NCBI GenBank assembly: GCA_965222335.1
Contig: OZ244944.1
Location: forward strand, 62,001-126,000
DNA: 64,000 bases
Reading direction: 5' to 3'
DNA from: G965222335 sp965222335
Lineage (GTDB): Bacteria; Pseudomonadota; Gammaproteobacteria; Pseudomonadales; Halieaceae
Shown: positions 1 to 7,757 of the stretch, one piece after another
Layout of the letters: each line of letters begins with the position of its first letter
Numbering within the stretch: position 1 is the stretch's first letter
Translations under genes and position numbers: made by a program
The notes under the pieces: generated by a model
The model's database searches: none
What the model was told of the DNA's origin: nothing
Seen by the model: only the letters and a program-made list of their open reading frames with translations

Positions 1-1
1 A

Positions 2-457
2 GTGCGCGATATCCAGATCTTTGGGCGCAACTCGGTGTCCGGGACCTATGGCTACTTCAAGAGCGAGGGCCTGTGCAAAGGCGACTTCAAGAACACGGTG
101 AATGAGCAACCAGGCTCTGCCTCGGTGGTGCAGTCGGTGTCAACCTCGATCAACGGTATTGGCTATTCCGGCATCGGCTACAAGACATCCAGCGTGCGTG
201 CGCTGCCCCTGAGCCGGGAAACCGGTGGCGACATGGTGGAAGCCAATCCAGAGAATGCAGTGACCGGCGCCTACCCGCTGGCGCGCTTCCTCTACATGTA
301 CGTGAACAAGAACCCCAACAAGCCGCTGCAACCGATGGAGCGGGAATTCATCAAGATGGTGTACTCGCGCCAGGGTCAGGAGGTCGTGCTCAAGGACGGT
401 TACATCCCGCTGCCGCCGGCAGTGATCCAGCGTATCAGCGAGGAACTGGCACTCTAG
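2..457 (+). CDS. pstS: Phosphate ABC transporter substrate-binding protein PstS, 3' part only
   Basis: The gene enters from outside the window; about 151 C-terminal residues are visible. PstS is the periplasmic protein that captures inorganic phosphate and hands it to the PstCA channel. The visible part starts inside the second lobe and contains NSVSGTYGYF, the Ser-Gly-Thr phosphate-contact loop of the family, followed by the GSASVVQSV and GIGYSGIGY segments usual in PstS. The GTG at position 2 is only the first codon available, not the start. pstC follows after an 84-nt gap holding a hairpin, so pstS heads the operon and is probably transcribed in excess of the downstream genes. The identity is firm because pstC, pstA, pstB and phoU follow in order. 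Confidence 0.9.
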   Translation: MRDIQIFGRNSVSGTYGYFKSEGLCKGDFKNTVNEQPGSASVVQSVSTSINGIGYSGIGYKTSSVRALPLSRETGGDMVEANPENAVTGAYPLARFLYMYVNKNPNKPLQPMEREFIKMVYSRQGQEVVLKDGYIPLPPAVIQRISEELAL

Positions 458-478
458 GCGGCCGCTGCAAGCCCTGAG

Positions 479-502
479 GAGCTCCCCAACGGGGGCTCTT
501 TC
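479..502 (+). terminator. Hairpin between pstS and pstC (partial terminator or attenuator)
   Basis: GAGC-T-CCCC (479-487) pairs with GGGGGCTC (491-498), giving an 8-bp stem with one bulged T and an AAC loop, followed by TTTCT. It lies 22 nt after the pstS stop. A hairpin here is expected if the binding protein must be made in larger amounts than the membrane parts. The T-tract is short, so read-through into pstC is likely. Confidence 0.5.
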
Positions 503-541
503 TATTGATGTTTAAGGCCCTTTACGGAAAGAGTCATTGTC

Positions 542-2785
542 TTGAGTAGCCTGTCGGAATACGTGCCAAGTCACCGTGCCCGCATGCGCCGGTTCAAGGA
601 CCGTGTCGCCACTGCGTCCATCACTGCAGGGGGCGCCGGTGTCCTGTTCGCAATCCTGCTCATTTTCTTCTACCTGCTGTACGAGGTGTTGCCACTGTTT
701 GGCAGCGCTGAAATTACCGCCGGTGACACGGTCCCCTGGCAGGCAGCGTCGCCTGCCTACCTCGCCGTAGAGGAGCAGGGCGAGGTGGGCATCGCCATCG
801 CTGATGACGGCGTGGCCAGTTTTTTCCGCGTCGCCAGCGGCCAGATTCTTGAGCAGCATGACCTGGCCGCGGAGCAGGCGCCGGTCACCGTGATCGCGCC
901 GGAAGCGGCGGAAAGCCGGCTGCTCGCACTGGGCCACAGTGATGGCAGGATTTCCCTGGTTCGCCACGAGTACCGTCTGACCTTTCCAGGCGGTGAGCGG
1001 GTGATTACCCCGCGGCTGGTGCGCGAATACGAGGGCCAGGAGATCAGGCTGGGCGAGCAGTCCCTGCGGCATCTCGCGGTCCGGGACACGGACGACGCGC
1101 TGGTGATCGTCGGCGAGACCGTCGAGGGCCGCCTGCTCGGGCTGCAGCTGACCAAGACAGAGAATTTTCTCACCGGGGAGACTACCCTCAACAAACAGCG
1201 GCTGAGACTACCCGTCCTCGCGGGCGAAACGGCGGGTCTGTACCTGGGTGCTGGCCTGGACTGGCTGTACCGGGTGGGTACCCGGGGTGGCTACACGGTG
1301 ATTGACCTGGAAGAGCGCGGTCCCGGCGGCGTCCTGCAGGTCGCGGATACCGGGCAGCTGTTCGAACAGGGGGGCAGGGTCTCCACCAGCGGCATGCTGC
1401 TGGGCGGCCTTTCGCTGCTGGCCGCCTCCGACCAGGGCGAACTGGTGCAGTCCTTCATGGTACGTACCGAGGCCGGGGGCAATCGCCTGCAGCGCATCCG
1501 CGACTTTGACAGCGACGACGTGATCGCCGGCCAGCTGCTTCCCGAGCACCGGCGCAAGGGTTTTGTCGCCGTCGGTCGCGACGGCGCGCTGCAGATCTTT
1601 CACACCACTGCCCACCGGCGGCTGCTCAGTGAGCCCGCATTGCCGGCAGAGGCAGCCGGGGTCGCGGCGATCGCACCGCGCGGCGACGCCCTGGTGCACG
1701 TCAGCGACGATGGCAGGTTGCGCCACTGGGAAATCGACAACGAGCATCCGGATGTATCCTGGTCCGCCCTGTGGGAGGAGGTCTGGTACGAGAGCTACGA
1801 CGACCCTGCGCATATCTGGCAGTCCTCCGCGTCGGACAACGACTTCGAGCCCAAGTACAGCTTCGCTCCGCTGGCCTTTGGCACCCTGAAAGCGGCGTTC
1901 TACACCATGATGATTGCTGCGCCGCTGGCGATTTGCGGCGCGATCTATACCGCCTACTTCATGGCGCCAGGGCTGCGACGCAAGATCAAGCCCATGATCG
2001 AGCTGATGGAAGCCCTGCCCACGGTGATTCTGGGCTTCCTCGCGGGGCTGTGGCTGGCGCCACTGATTGAAGACAAGCTGACCGCTGTGTTTGCCCTGCT
2101 GCTCGCCTTGCCGGTCGGCATTCTGCTATTCGCCTTTGCCTGGTCGCGGCTGCCCCTCGCGGTGCGCCGCCATGTGCCGGCAGGCTGGGACGCCGCGCTG
2201 CTGATCCCCGTGGTCCTGCTGATCGGCTATGCCTGCTTTGCCGCCAATGACAGCCTGGAACTGGCCCTGTTCGGCGGCGAGATGCGCATGTGGCTGACCC
2301 GCGAGCTGGGTATCTCATTCGACCAGAGGAACTCCCTGGTGGTGGGTATCGCCATGGGGATGGCGGTTATCCCGACGATTTTCTCCATCGCCGAGGATGC
2401 CATTTTCTCGGTGCCACGGCACCTGAGTTTTGGCAGCCTGGCACTGGGTGCAACGCCCTGGCAGACCCTGGTGGGCGTGGTCCTGCCGACCGCGAGCCCG
2501 GGGATATTCTCGGGCCTGATGATCGGTCTCGGGCGTGCGGTAGGGGAGACCATGATCGTGCTCATGGCGACCGGTAATACGCCGATCATGGATGCCAATA
2601 TTTTCGAAGGTATGCGCACGCTATCGGCCAATATCGCCGTTGAAGTGCCCGAGGCCGAGGTGGATAGCACCCATTACCGGGTGCTGTTCCTGGCGGCGTT
2701 CGTGCTCTTCCTCTTCACTTTCATGGTCAACACGGTCGCAGAGCTGGTGCGCCAGCGCCTGCGGGTCAAGTACGGGTCCCTGTGA
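542..2785 (+). CDS. pstC: Phosphate ABC transporter permease PstC with large periplasmic insert
   Basis: Inner-membrane permease subunit of the high-affinity phosphate importer, partner of PstA. The start appears to be TTG at 542, with GGAAAG ten bases upstream; no in-frame ATG lies between it and the upstream stop. The protein has 747 residues, against roughly 320 in E. coli. One membrane segment spans about 26-48. A periplasmic region of nearly 400 residues follows, then the permease domain from about 445, with the cytoplasmic loop LALGATPWQTL...LPTASPG near 633-655. Repeated short strands ending in DGR or DGA motifs (GHSDGRISL, GRDGALQIF, SDDGRLRHW) suggest a beta-propeller-like insert. 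Enlarged PstC proteins are known in other gammaproteobacteria. The stop overlaps the pstA start (TGATG). Confidence 0.93.
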   Translation: MSSLSEYVPSHRARMRRFKDRVATASITAGGAGVLFAILLIFFYLLYEVLPLFGSAEITAGDTVPWQAASPAYLAVEEQGEVGIAIADDGVASFFRVASGQILEQHDLAAEQAPVTVIAPEAAESRLLALGHSDGRISLVRHEYRLTFPGGERVITPRLVREYEGQEIRLGEQSLRHLAVRDTDDALVIVGETVEGRLLGLQLTKTENFLTGETTLNKQRLRLPVLAGETAGLYLGAGLDWLYRVGTRGGYTVIDLEERGPGGVLQVADTGQLFEQGGRVSTSGMLLGGLSLLAASDQGELVQSFMVRTEAGGNRLQRIRDFDSDDVIAGQLLPEHRRKGFVAVGRDGALQIFHTTAHRRLLSEPALPAEAAGVAAIAPRGDALVHVSDDGRLRHWEIDNEHPDVSWSALWEEVWYESYDDPAHIWQSSASDNDFEPKYSFAPLAFGTLKAAFYTMMIAAPLAICGAIYTAYFMAPGLRRKIKPMIELMEALPTVILGFLAGLWLAPLIEDKLTAVFALLLALPVGILLFAFAWSRLPLAVRRHVPAGWDAALLIPVVLLIGYACFAANDSLELALFGGEMRMWLTRELGISFDQRNSLVVGIAMGMAVIPTIFSIAEDAIFSVPRHLSFGSLALGATPWQTLVGVVLPTASPGIFSGLMIGLGRAVGETMIVLMATGNTPIMDANIFEGMRTLSANIAVEVPEAEVDSTHYRVLFLAAFVLFLFTFMVNTVAELVRQRLRVKYGSL

Positions 2786-4485
2786 TGGCAGATTCTGATT
2801 TGCACGCGCAAAAGCGTACCGGCGTGCTCGACTGGTTCCGCAGCGGCGAGCCCATGATCTGGCTCAATGGCGCGGCGGTCAGTGTGAGTGTGATCGCGGT
2901 CGTCGGCCTGCTCTTGTTGATCGCCGTGCGCGGCCTCAGTCATTTCTGGCCCAGCGATGTGATGTCGATCAGCGTCACCTACCAGGGCGAGGAGCGTCAG
3001 GTTCTGGGTGAGGTGGTGGACGAGGTCGAAGTCTCCCGCGAGCAGCTACGCGAGGCCGGCTTCACCCTGCAGGGGGACCAGGCCTTCCTGCAGCGTTCAC
3101 TGGTTAAACAGGGTAATCGTGACTTCCTGGGCAACGATTTCGTCTGGATCCTTAACGAACAGATGGGCGAGCGCCGCTACCCACCCAGGGTCATGGTGGT
3201 GGAGCGCCTGGAGTGGGGTAACTTCTACGGCGAGCTCAGCACCGTGACCCGGGATGGCCAGCTGATCGCCGATGCCGCTGAAGACCCCGACAGGGCCTGG
3301 GCCGAGTTCCAGCGCCTGGTTGCAGACACCCTGGATGTGCGCGAAGAAATCAATCAGATTGAGCGCGTCGAGATCGGTGCGATCAATTACGCGATGGAGC
3401 GCCTGCGTCTTGATGAACGCTCGCTGGAGCTTGAGGGCAGGCTGGATGCTGCGGCACAGGCCGACCTCGCGGCTGAGCAGGCGGAGCTCGAGGCACGCTA
3501 CTCGGTACTGCAGGACGAACTGGCCGATCTGTACCGCGGGATTGCCGACCACAGCTATACCGCGACCCTGGTGGATGGCAGGGAAGTCAGCCTGCAGGTG
3601 GCCAAGGTCGTACGCGCCTTCCAGCCGAATGCCATGTCCCTGCTGGACAAACTGGGTATGTATTTCGCCAAGCTCTGGGAGTTTCTCAGCGCGGAGCCCC
3701 GCGAGGCCAATACCGAGGGTGGCGTTTTTCCGGCTATGTTTGGCACCGTGCTCATGGTGATCCTGATGTCCATCATGGTCACGCCCTTTGGCGTGGTGGC
3801 AGCTGTTTACCTGCGTGAGTATGCGCGCCAGGGCTTTGTGACCCGCACGATCCGGGTGGCAGTGAACAACCTGGCCGGGGTGCCGTCCATCGTCTACGGT
3901 GTATTCGGCCTCGGCTTCTTCGTTTATTTTGTAGGCGGTGAACTGGACCAGCTGTTCTTCCGCGAGGCACTGCCGCGGCCCACGTTCGGCACGCCGGGGC
4001 TGATGTGGGCCTCCCTGACCCTGGCCCTGCTGACCCTGCCGGTGGTTATTGTGGCCACCGAGGAGGGGCTGTCGCGGATTCCCAAGTCGATTCGCGAGGG
4101 CAGCCTGGCCCTGGGTGCAACCCGGGCGGAAACGCTGTGGCGTGTGGTCCTGCCGATGGCGAGTCCGGCGATGATGACCGGCCTGATTCTGGCGGTGGCG
4201 CGCGCCGCGGGAGAGGTGGCGCCGCTGATGCTGGTCGGCGTAGTCAAGCTTGCGCCCACCCTGCCGCTGGATGGCAACTACCCCTACCTGCACCTGGACC
4301 AGAAATTCATGCACCTGGGCTTTCATATCTACGACGTTGGCTTTCAGAGTCCCAACGTGGAGGCAGCGCGGCCGCTCGTGTATGCGACTGCCCTGTTACT
4401 GGTACTCATTATCGCGCTGTTGAACCTGGCGGCGGTCAGTTTGCGCAACCGCCTGCGCGAACGGTATAAATCACTGGAGAGCTAG
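2785..4485 (+). CDS. pstA: Phosphate ABC transporter permease PstA, enlarged form
   Basis: Second membrane subunit of the phosphate importer. ATG at 2785 overlaps the pstC stop as TGATG and is preferred over the in-frame GTG at 2782. At 566 residues it is nearly twice the size of E. coli PstA. TM1 lies at about 28-48. A periplasmic stretch follows to about 305, including an alanine/glutamate-rich, probably coiled-coil segment (AAQADLAAEQAELEARY). The permease core starts near 313, and the EAA loop LALGATRAETLWRVVLPMAS sits near 440-460. PstC and PstA are both enlarged on the periplasmic side, so the two inserts may interact with each other or with PstS. pstB follows after 45 nt. Confidence 0.93.
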   Translation: MADSDLHAQKRTGVLDWFRSGEPMIWLNGAAVSVSVIAVVGLLLLIAVRGLSHFWPSDVMSISVTYQGEERQVLGEVVDEVEVSREQLREAGFTLQGDQAFLQRSLVKQGNRDFLGNDFVWILNEQMGERRYPPRVMVVERLEWGNFYGELSTVTRDGQLIADAAEDPDRAWAEFQRLVADTLDVREEINQIERVEIGAINYAMERLRLDERSLELEGRLDAAAQADLAAEQAELEARYSVLQDELADLYRGIADHSYTATLVDGREVSLQVAKVVRAFQPNAMSLLDKLGMYFAKLWEFLSAEPREANTEGGVFPAMFGTVLMVILMSIMVTPFGVVAAVYLREYARQGFVTRTIRVAVNNLAGVPSIVYGVFGLGFFVYFVGGELDQLFFREALPRPTFGTPGLMWASLTLALLTLPVVIVATEEGLSRIPKSIREGSLALGATRAETLWRVVLPMASPAMMTGLILAVARAAGEVAPLMLVGVVKLAPTLPLDGNYPYLHLDQKFMHLGFHIYDVGFQSPNVEAARPLVYATALLLVLIIALLNLAAVSLRNRLRERYKSLES

Positions 4486-4530
4486 CGACTCACGACACTA
4501 GGGCCCTCAGTCCGGCCCGGGGAAGCGAAC

Positions 4531-5355
4531 ATGCAGAATCACGCAATCGACATCCAGGCACTGCGCGGGGGACAGCCACAGGCGCCCGCCGCGCCGACGG
4601 AGACCTGCCTGGAGGTCAAGGGTCTCAATCTTTTCTACAATCGCGATACCCAGGCCCTTTACGACATCGAGCTGGAGATCCCGCGCCAGCGCGTCACCGC
4701 CTTTATCGGCCCCAGTGGTTGCGGCAAGTCCAGCCTGCTGCGCTGTATTAACCGCATGAACGACCTGGTGGACGGCTGCAGGGTGGAAGGCAAACTGCTG
4801 CTGGATGGCGATGATATTTACCACCCGGGGGTCGACGTGGCCAACCTCCGGCGCCGGGTGGGCATGGTGTTCCAGAAGCCCAACCCCTTTCCCAAGTCGA
4901 TTTACGAGAATGTCGCCTATGGACTGCGCATCCAGGGAATTAACAAGAAGCGCGTGCTCGACGAGGTGGTAGAGAAGGCCCTGCGCGCCGCGGCGCTCTG
5001 GGAAGAGGTGAAGGACCGCCTGCACGAGAGTGCGCTGGGGATGTCCGGCGGTCAGCAGCAACGGCTGGTGATTGCGCGCACTATCGCGGTGGAGCCGGAG
5101 GTGCTGCTGCTGGACGAACCCGCATCCGCCCTGGATCCGATTTCCACACTGAAGATCGAAGAGCTGATTTACGAACTGAAATCCCGCTATACCATCGTGA
5201 TCGTTACCCACAATATGCAGCAGGCGGCGCGGGTTTCCGACATGACGGCGTTCATGTATATGGGTAAGCTGGTGGAGTTCGATGAAACTGACACGCTGTT
5301 TACCAACCCGGCCAAAAAGCAGACCGAGGATTACATCACCGGCCGCTACGGCTAG
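4531..5355 (+). CDS. pstB: Phosphate ABC transporter ATP-binding protein PstB
   Basis: ATPase that drives the PstCA channel from the cytoplasmic face. It shows the Walker A loop GPSGCGKSS at about residues 60-68, the signature MSGGQQQR near 170, Walker B LLLDEPASALD near 192-202 and the switch histidine in VTHNMQQ. The phosphate-importer-specific run of paired contacts (LRCINRMNDLV and FQKPNPFPKSI) is present. At 274 residues it is slightly longer than E. coli PstB (257) because of an N-terminal extension rich in Ala, Pro and Gln. The start ATG has GGGGAAGCG upstream. phoU begins 11 nt downstream, so the two are co-transcribed. Confidence 0.96.
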   Translation: MQNHAIDIQALRGGQPQAPAAPTETCLEVKGLNLFYNRDTQALYDIELEIPRQRVTAFIGPSGCGKSSLLRCINRMNDLVDGCRVEGKLLLDGDDIYHPGVDVANLRRRVGMVFQKPNPFPKSIYENVAYGLRIQGINKKRVLDEVVEKALRAAALWEEVKDRLHESALGMSGGQQQRLVIARTIAVEPEVLLLDEPASALDPISTLKIEELIYELKSRYTIVIVTHNMQQAARVSDMTAFMYMGKLVEFDETDTLFTNPAKKQTEDYITGRYG

Positions 5356-5366
5356 GGGGAATTAGG

Positions 5367-6095
5367 ATGCTGAAACAGGATACTTACAAACAACACATCT
5401 CGGCCCAGTTCAACGCCGAACTGGAAGCGGTGAAAAACCACCTGCTGGAAATGGGCGGACTGGTAGAACAGCAGATCAGCAAGGCGGTGGATGCGCTGCT
5501 GCGCCGGGACAGCGGCGATGCGGAACAGATTATTGCCGATGACCAGCTGGTCAACCAGCTTGAGATCAGTATTGACGAGGAGTGCTCGCGCATCCTCGCG
5601 CGTCGCCAGCCCGCGGCCAGTGACCTGCGGCTGGTATTTGCCATTTCCAAGGTGACCACCGACCTCGAGCGCATCGGCGATGAAGCCTCCAAGATCGCCC
5701 GCCAGGCAGTGCGCCTGTCCGAGGAGGGTGTTTCGCCCAGCAATTTTGTCGAGATTCGGCATATCGGCCATCACGTCGGCACCATGCTGCGCAAATCGCT
5801 GGATGCCTTTGCCCGCCTGGATGTGGATATGGCGGTGGAGACCATCGTCGACGACGGTTCGGTGGATAGCGAGTATGCGACTGCGATGCGCAGCCTTGTG
5901 ACCTTCATGATGGAAGATCCCCGTACCATCGGCCCGGTGCTCAACGAAATGTGGGCCCTGCGCAGCCTGGAGCGGGTGGGTGACCACGCCAGCAACATTT
6001 CCGAGCACGTGGTCTACCTGGTGCGCGGCCTGGATGTGCGCCATATCGAGCCGGACGAACTGATCGCCCAGGTCGAGGAGAGCGACGAGCGCTAG
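5367..6095 (+). CDS. phoU: Phosphate signalling regulator PhoU
   Basis: Cytoplasmic, peripheral protein that couples the phosphate importer to the PhoR/PhoB two-component system and keeps the regulon silent when phosphate is plentiful. The 242-residue product is all-helical by composition, with the two repeated three-helix units of the family. Each has the metal-binding style motif, visible as DLERIGDEASKIAR (about 92-105) and SLERVGDHASNISEH (about 197-211). Length matches E. coli PhoU (241). The start ATG follows GGGGGAATTAGG. It closes the pst operon. The downstream gap contains the PhoB-like array for the porin gene. Confidence 0.96.
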   Translation: MLKQDTYKQHISAQFNAELEAVKNHLLEMGGLVEQQISKAVDALLRRDSGDAEQIIADDQLVNQLEISIDEECSRILARRQPAASDLRLVFAISKVTTDLERIGDEASKIARQAVRLSEEGVSPSNFVEIRHIGHHVGTMLRKSLDAFARLDVDMAVETIVDDGSVDSEYATAMRSLVTFMMEDPRTIGPVLNEMWALRSLERVGDHASNISEHVVYLVRGLDVRHIEPDELIAQVEESDER

Positions 6096-6174
6096 CGCCC
6101 GCCCCGCACCCCGGCTGCCGGCAAGCGCTGCCAGCCTCAAAAGTCTCCATCACCATCGCTGCGCTCTGGATTCT

Positions 6175-6229
6175 CTGTAATAAAAACGTCATATTAACGA
6201 CATAAAATAGACATCTTGTCGTCATATTC
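6175..6229 (+). promoter_or_regulatory. Five tandem 11-bp PhoB half-sites (Pho-box array)
   Basis: Reading 55 bases in steps of 11 gives CTGTAATAAAA, ACGTCATATTA, ACGACATAAAA, TAGACATCTTG and TCGTCATATTC. All share NNGNNAT in the first seven positions, four of five have CAT at positions 5-7, and AT-rich spacers follow. This is the architecture of a PhoB operator (CTGTCAT repeats separated by 4 bp, 11-bp period). Units 1-2 match the Pho-box consensus at 6 of 7 and 5 of 7 positions. The array ends 23 nt before the porin start and follows phoU. It is also the most AT-rich stretch in the neighbourhood. Confidence 0.75.
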
Positions 6230-6252
6230 GTTGCCACGCAGAGGATTTCTCC

Positions 6253-7506
6253 ATGAAAGCACCGTGCGCTGTCGCCGCGCTTGCGGTATCCGCCACCATC
6301 TCACCTGTCCATGCCGCAGTCAGTGAGGCGCAGTTCGAACAGCTGCGCGCTGAATTGCTCGCCCTGTCCCGGCGGGTCCAGGTCCTGGAGACCGAAAATG
6401 CCGAGTTGCGGGAGCTGGCCGGGGAGTCCACCGGGGCGCCTTCGGCCCCTGCGACTGTCAGTCCGGGGCCGGACCACTGGACGGAACGCCTGAGTATCAA
6501 GGGCGACTTCCGCTACCGCTATGAAGAGATCGATGTGGAAGGGCTGGACACCCGGGATCGCAACCGGATTCGCGCGCGGGTTGAGTTGCAGGCCCGCCTG
6601 CCCCACGGGGTCACTGTCGGTACCGGCCTGTCCACGGGGGGTGACAGCCCGGTCTCGGCCAACCAGACCCTGGGCGGTGGTGGCGGACGCAAGGATGTCA
6701 GCCTGGCGCTCGCCTACGCCCGCTGGCAGGCGCTGGAGTCCCTGGCGATTACCGGCGGCAAGATAAAAAATCCCTACTTCCGCCCCCAGGGTACCGGCCT
6801 GCTCTGGGACAGCGACTTCCACCCCGAGGGCCTCGCCCTGGAGTGGCAGGAGGGTGCCATGTTTGTGGCCGGCTCATTCAATTACCTGGAGAGTGATAGC
6901 CGCCGTGATAACCAGCAGGTCGTCTGGGGCGTGCAGGGCGGTCTGAACCTGGACCTCGAGAGTATGACCCTGATCACCGGGGCCGGTTACTACGATATCC
7001 CGACGGCGGGGAACGACCCCTTCTTCGGCGGCCCCAACGAATTCTTCGGCAATTCGTTCACCTGTGATGACCCCCTGGATCCCGAGGCCTGTCGCTACCG
7101 CTTTGACTATGAGGAACTGGAAGTCTTTGCCGACCTGAGCCTGCATCAGCTGCCGTTGCCGGTGAGCCTGTACGCCCACTGGGTGGAAAACCAGGCAGTG
7201 GATGAGAATAACCTGGGCTGGATTCTCGGCTTCAACGTCGGCGAGGCCAGGGCCACCGGCAGCTGGCAGCTGGGTTACCAGTACCAGGAACTGGAAGCCG
7301 ACGCGGTCCTGGGGCTGGTCAGCGACTCCAATTTCGCGGGTGGGGGCACCGACGGCGAGGGTCACAGGCTTTACGGTACTTACGCCATTGATCGCCAGAT
7401 TCAACTGGGCTTCACCTGGTTCCTGAACAACGAGGCCGGTGGCAATTTGCTGGAAGAACCCCTTGAGTACGACCGGGTGATTTTCGACGCCAAGTTCAAG
7501 TACTGA
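6253..7506 (+). CDS. Outer-membrane porin, probably phosphate-regulated
   Basis: A 417-residue secreted protein with a Sec signal peptide ending in PVHA at about residue 21. A coiled-coil stretch of heptads (about 24-58, FEQLRAELLALSRRVQVLE) follows, then a beta-rich barrel with alternating aromatic and polar residues starting at LSIKGDFRYRYEE. This layout matches the putative porin family (Porin_5-like) of gammaproteobacteria. The last residues, DAKFKY, end in an aromatic residue as barrel proteins usually do. Its position behind phoU and the five-unit PhoB-like array suggest an outer-membrane phosphate entry channel with a role like OprO/OprP, though the sequence is not recognisably OprP. 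Substrate is inferred from context only. Confidence 0.8.
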   Translation: MKAPCAVAALAVSATISPVHAAVSEAQFEQLRAELLALSRRVQVLETENAELRELAGESTGAPSAPATVSPGPDHWTERLSIKGDFRYRYEEIDVEGLDTRDRNRIRARVELQARLPHGVTVGTGLSTGGDSPVSANQTLGGGGGRKDVSLALAYARWQALESLAITGGKIKNPYFRPQGTGLLWDSDFHPEGLALEWQEGAMFVAGSFNYLESDSRRDNQQVVWGVQGGLNLDLESMTLITGAGYYDIPTAGNDPFFGGPNEFFGNSFTCDDPLDPEACRYRFDYEELEVFADLSLHQLPLPVSLYAHWVENQAVDENNLGWILGFNVGEARATGSWQLGYQYQELEADAVLGLVSDSNFAGGGTDGEGHRLYGTYAIDRQIQLGFTWFLNNEAGGNLLEEPLEYDRVIFDAKFKY

Positions 7507-7518
7507 CGCCGCCTTTGC

Positions 7519-7546
7519 TTGCATTGCCCCGGTGCTTGCGTAAAAT
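7519..7546 (+). promoter_or_regulatory. Probable sigma-70 promoter for tRNA-Glu
   Basis: TTGCAT (7519-7524) and TAAAAT (7541-7546) are separated by 16 bp. They are followed by a GC-rich discriminator (ACCGCGCG), as in stringently controlled stable-RNA promoters. An 8-bp stem (7554-7561 with 7567-7574) lies in the short leader before the tRNA. Confidence 0.55.
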
Positions 7547-7580
7547 ACCGCGCGTCCGGCCCCGGCGGCCGGACATCTGC

Positions 7581-7656
7581 GTCCCCTTCGTCTAGTGGTC
7601 CAGGACACCGCCCTTTCACGGCGGGAACAGGGGTTCGAACCCCCTAGGGGACGCCA
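7581..7656 (+). tRNA. tRNA-Glu(TTC), copy 1
   Basis: A 76-nt cloverleaf. Acceptor GTCCCCT (7581-7587) pairs with AGGGGAC (7646-7652), followed by G and an encoded CCA. The anticodon loop CCCTTTCACGG carries TTC, and the T-arm is AGGGG-TTCGAAC-CCCCT. It differs from the second tRNA-Glu gene (41168-41243, minus strand) only in the D-loop (GGTCCAGG against GGCCTAGG). A short GC hairpin (7663-7678) follows and may end the transcript. Confidence 0.97.
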
Positions 7657-7757
7657 CCTTCCGCCGCGCCTGCGCGGCAATCGCCCGGGGCCGGGTTGAT
7701 CCACAGTCAGGATGCCGTGGTGGCCATCGCCGCGGCGGCCAGTCACAGCGGTGCGTC

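Noticed and set aside
3097..4326. 409-codon open frame antisense to pstA
   Set aside because: Its composition is the reverse-frame shadow of a high-GC gene (rich in His, Gln, Arg, Gly), with no ribosome-binding site or domain. pstA is certain on the other strand.
7554..7574. Terminator for the porin gene
   Set aside because: The 8-bp stem has no T-tract and lies downstream of a good tRNA promoter, so it is better read as part of the tRNA leader.
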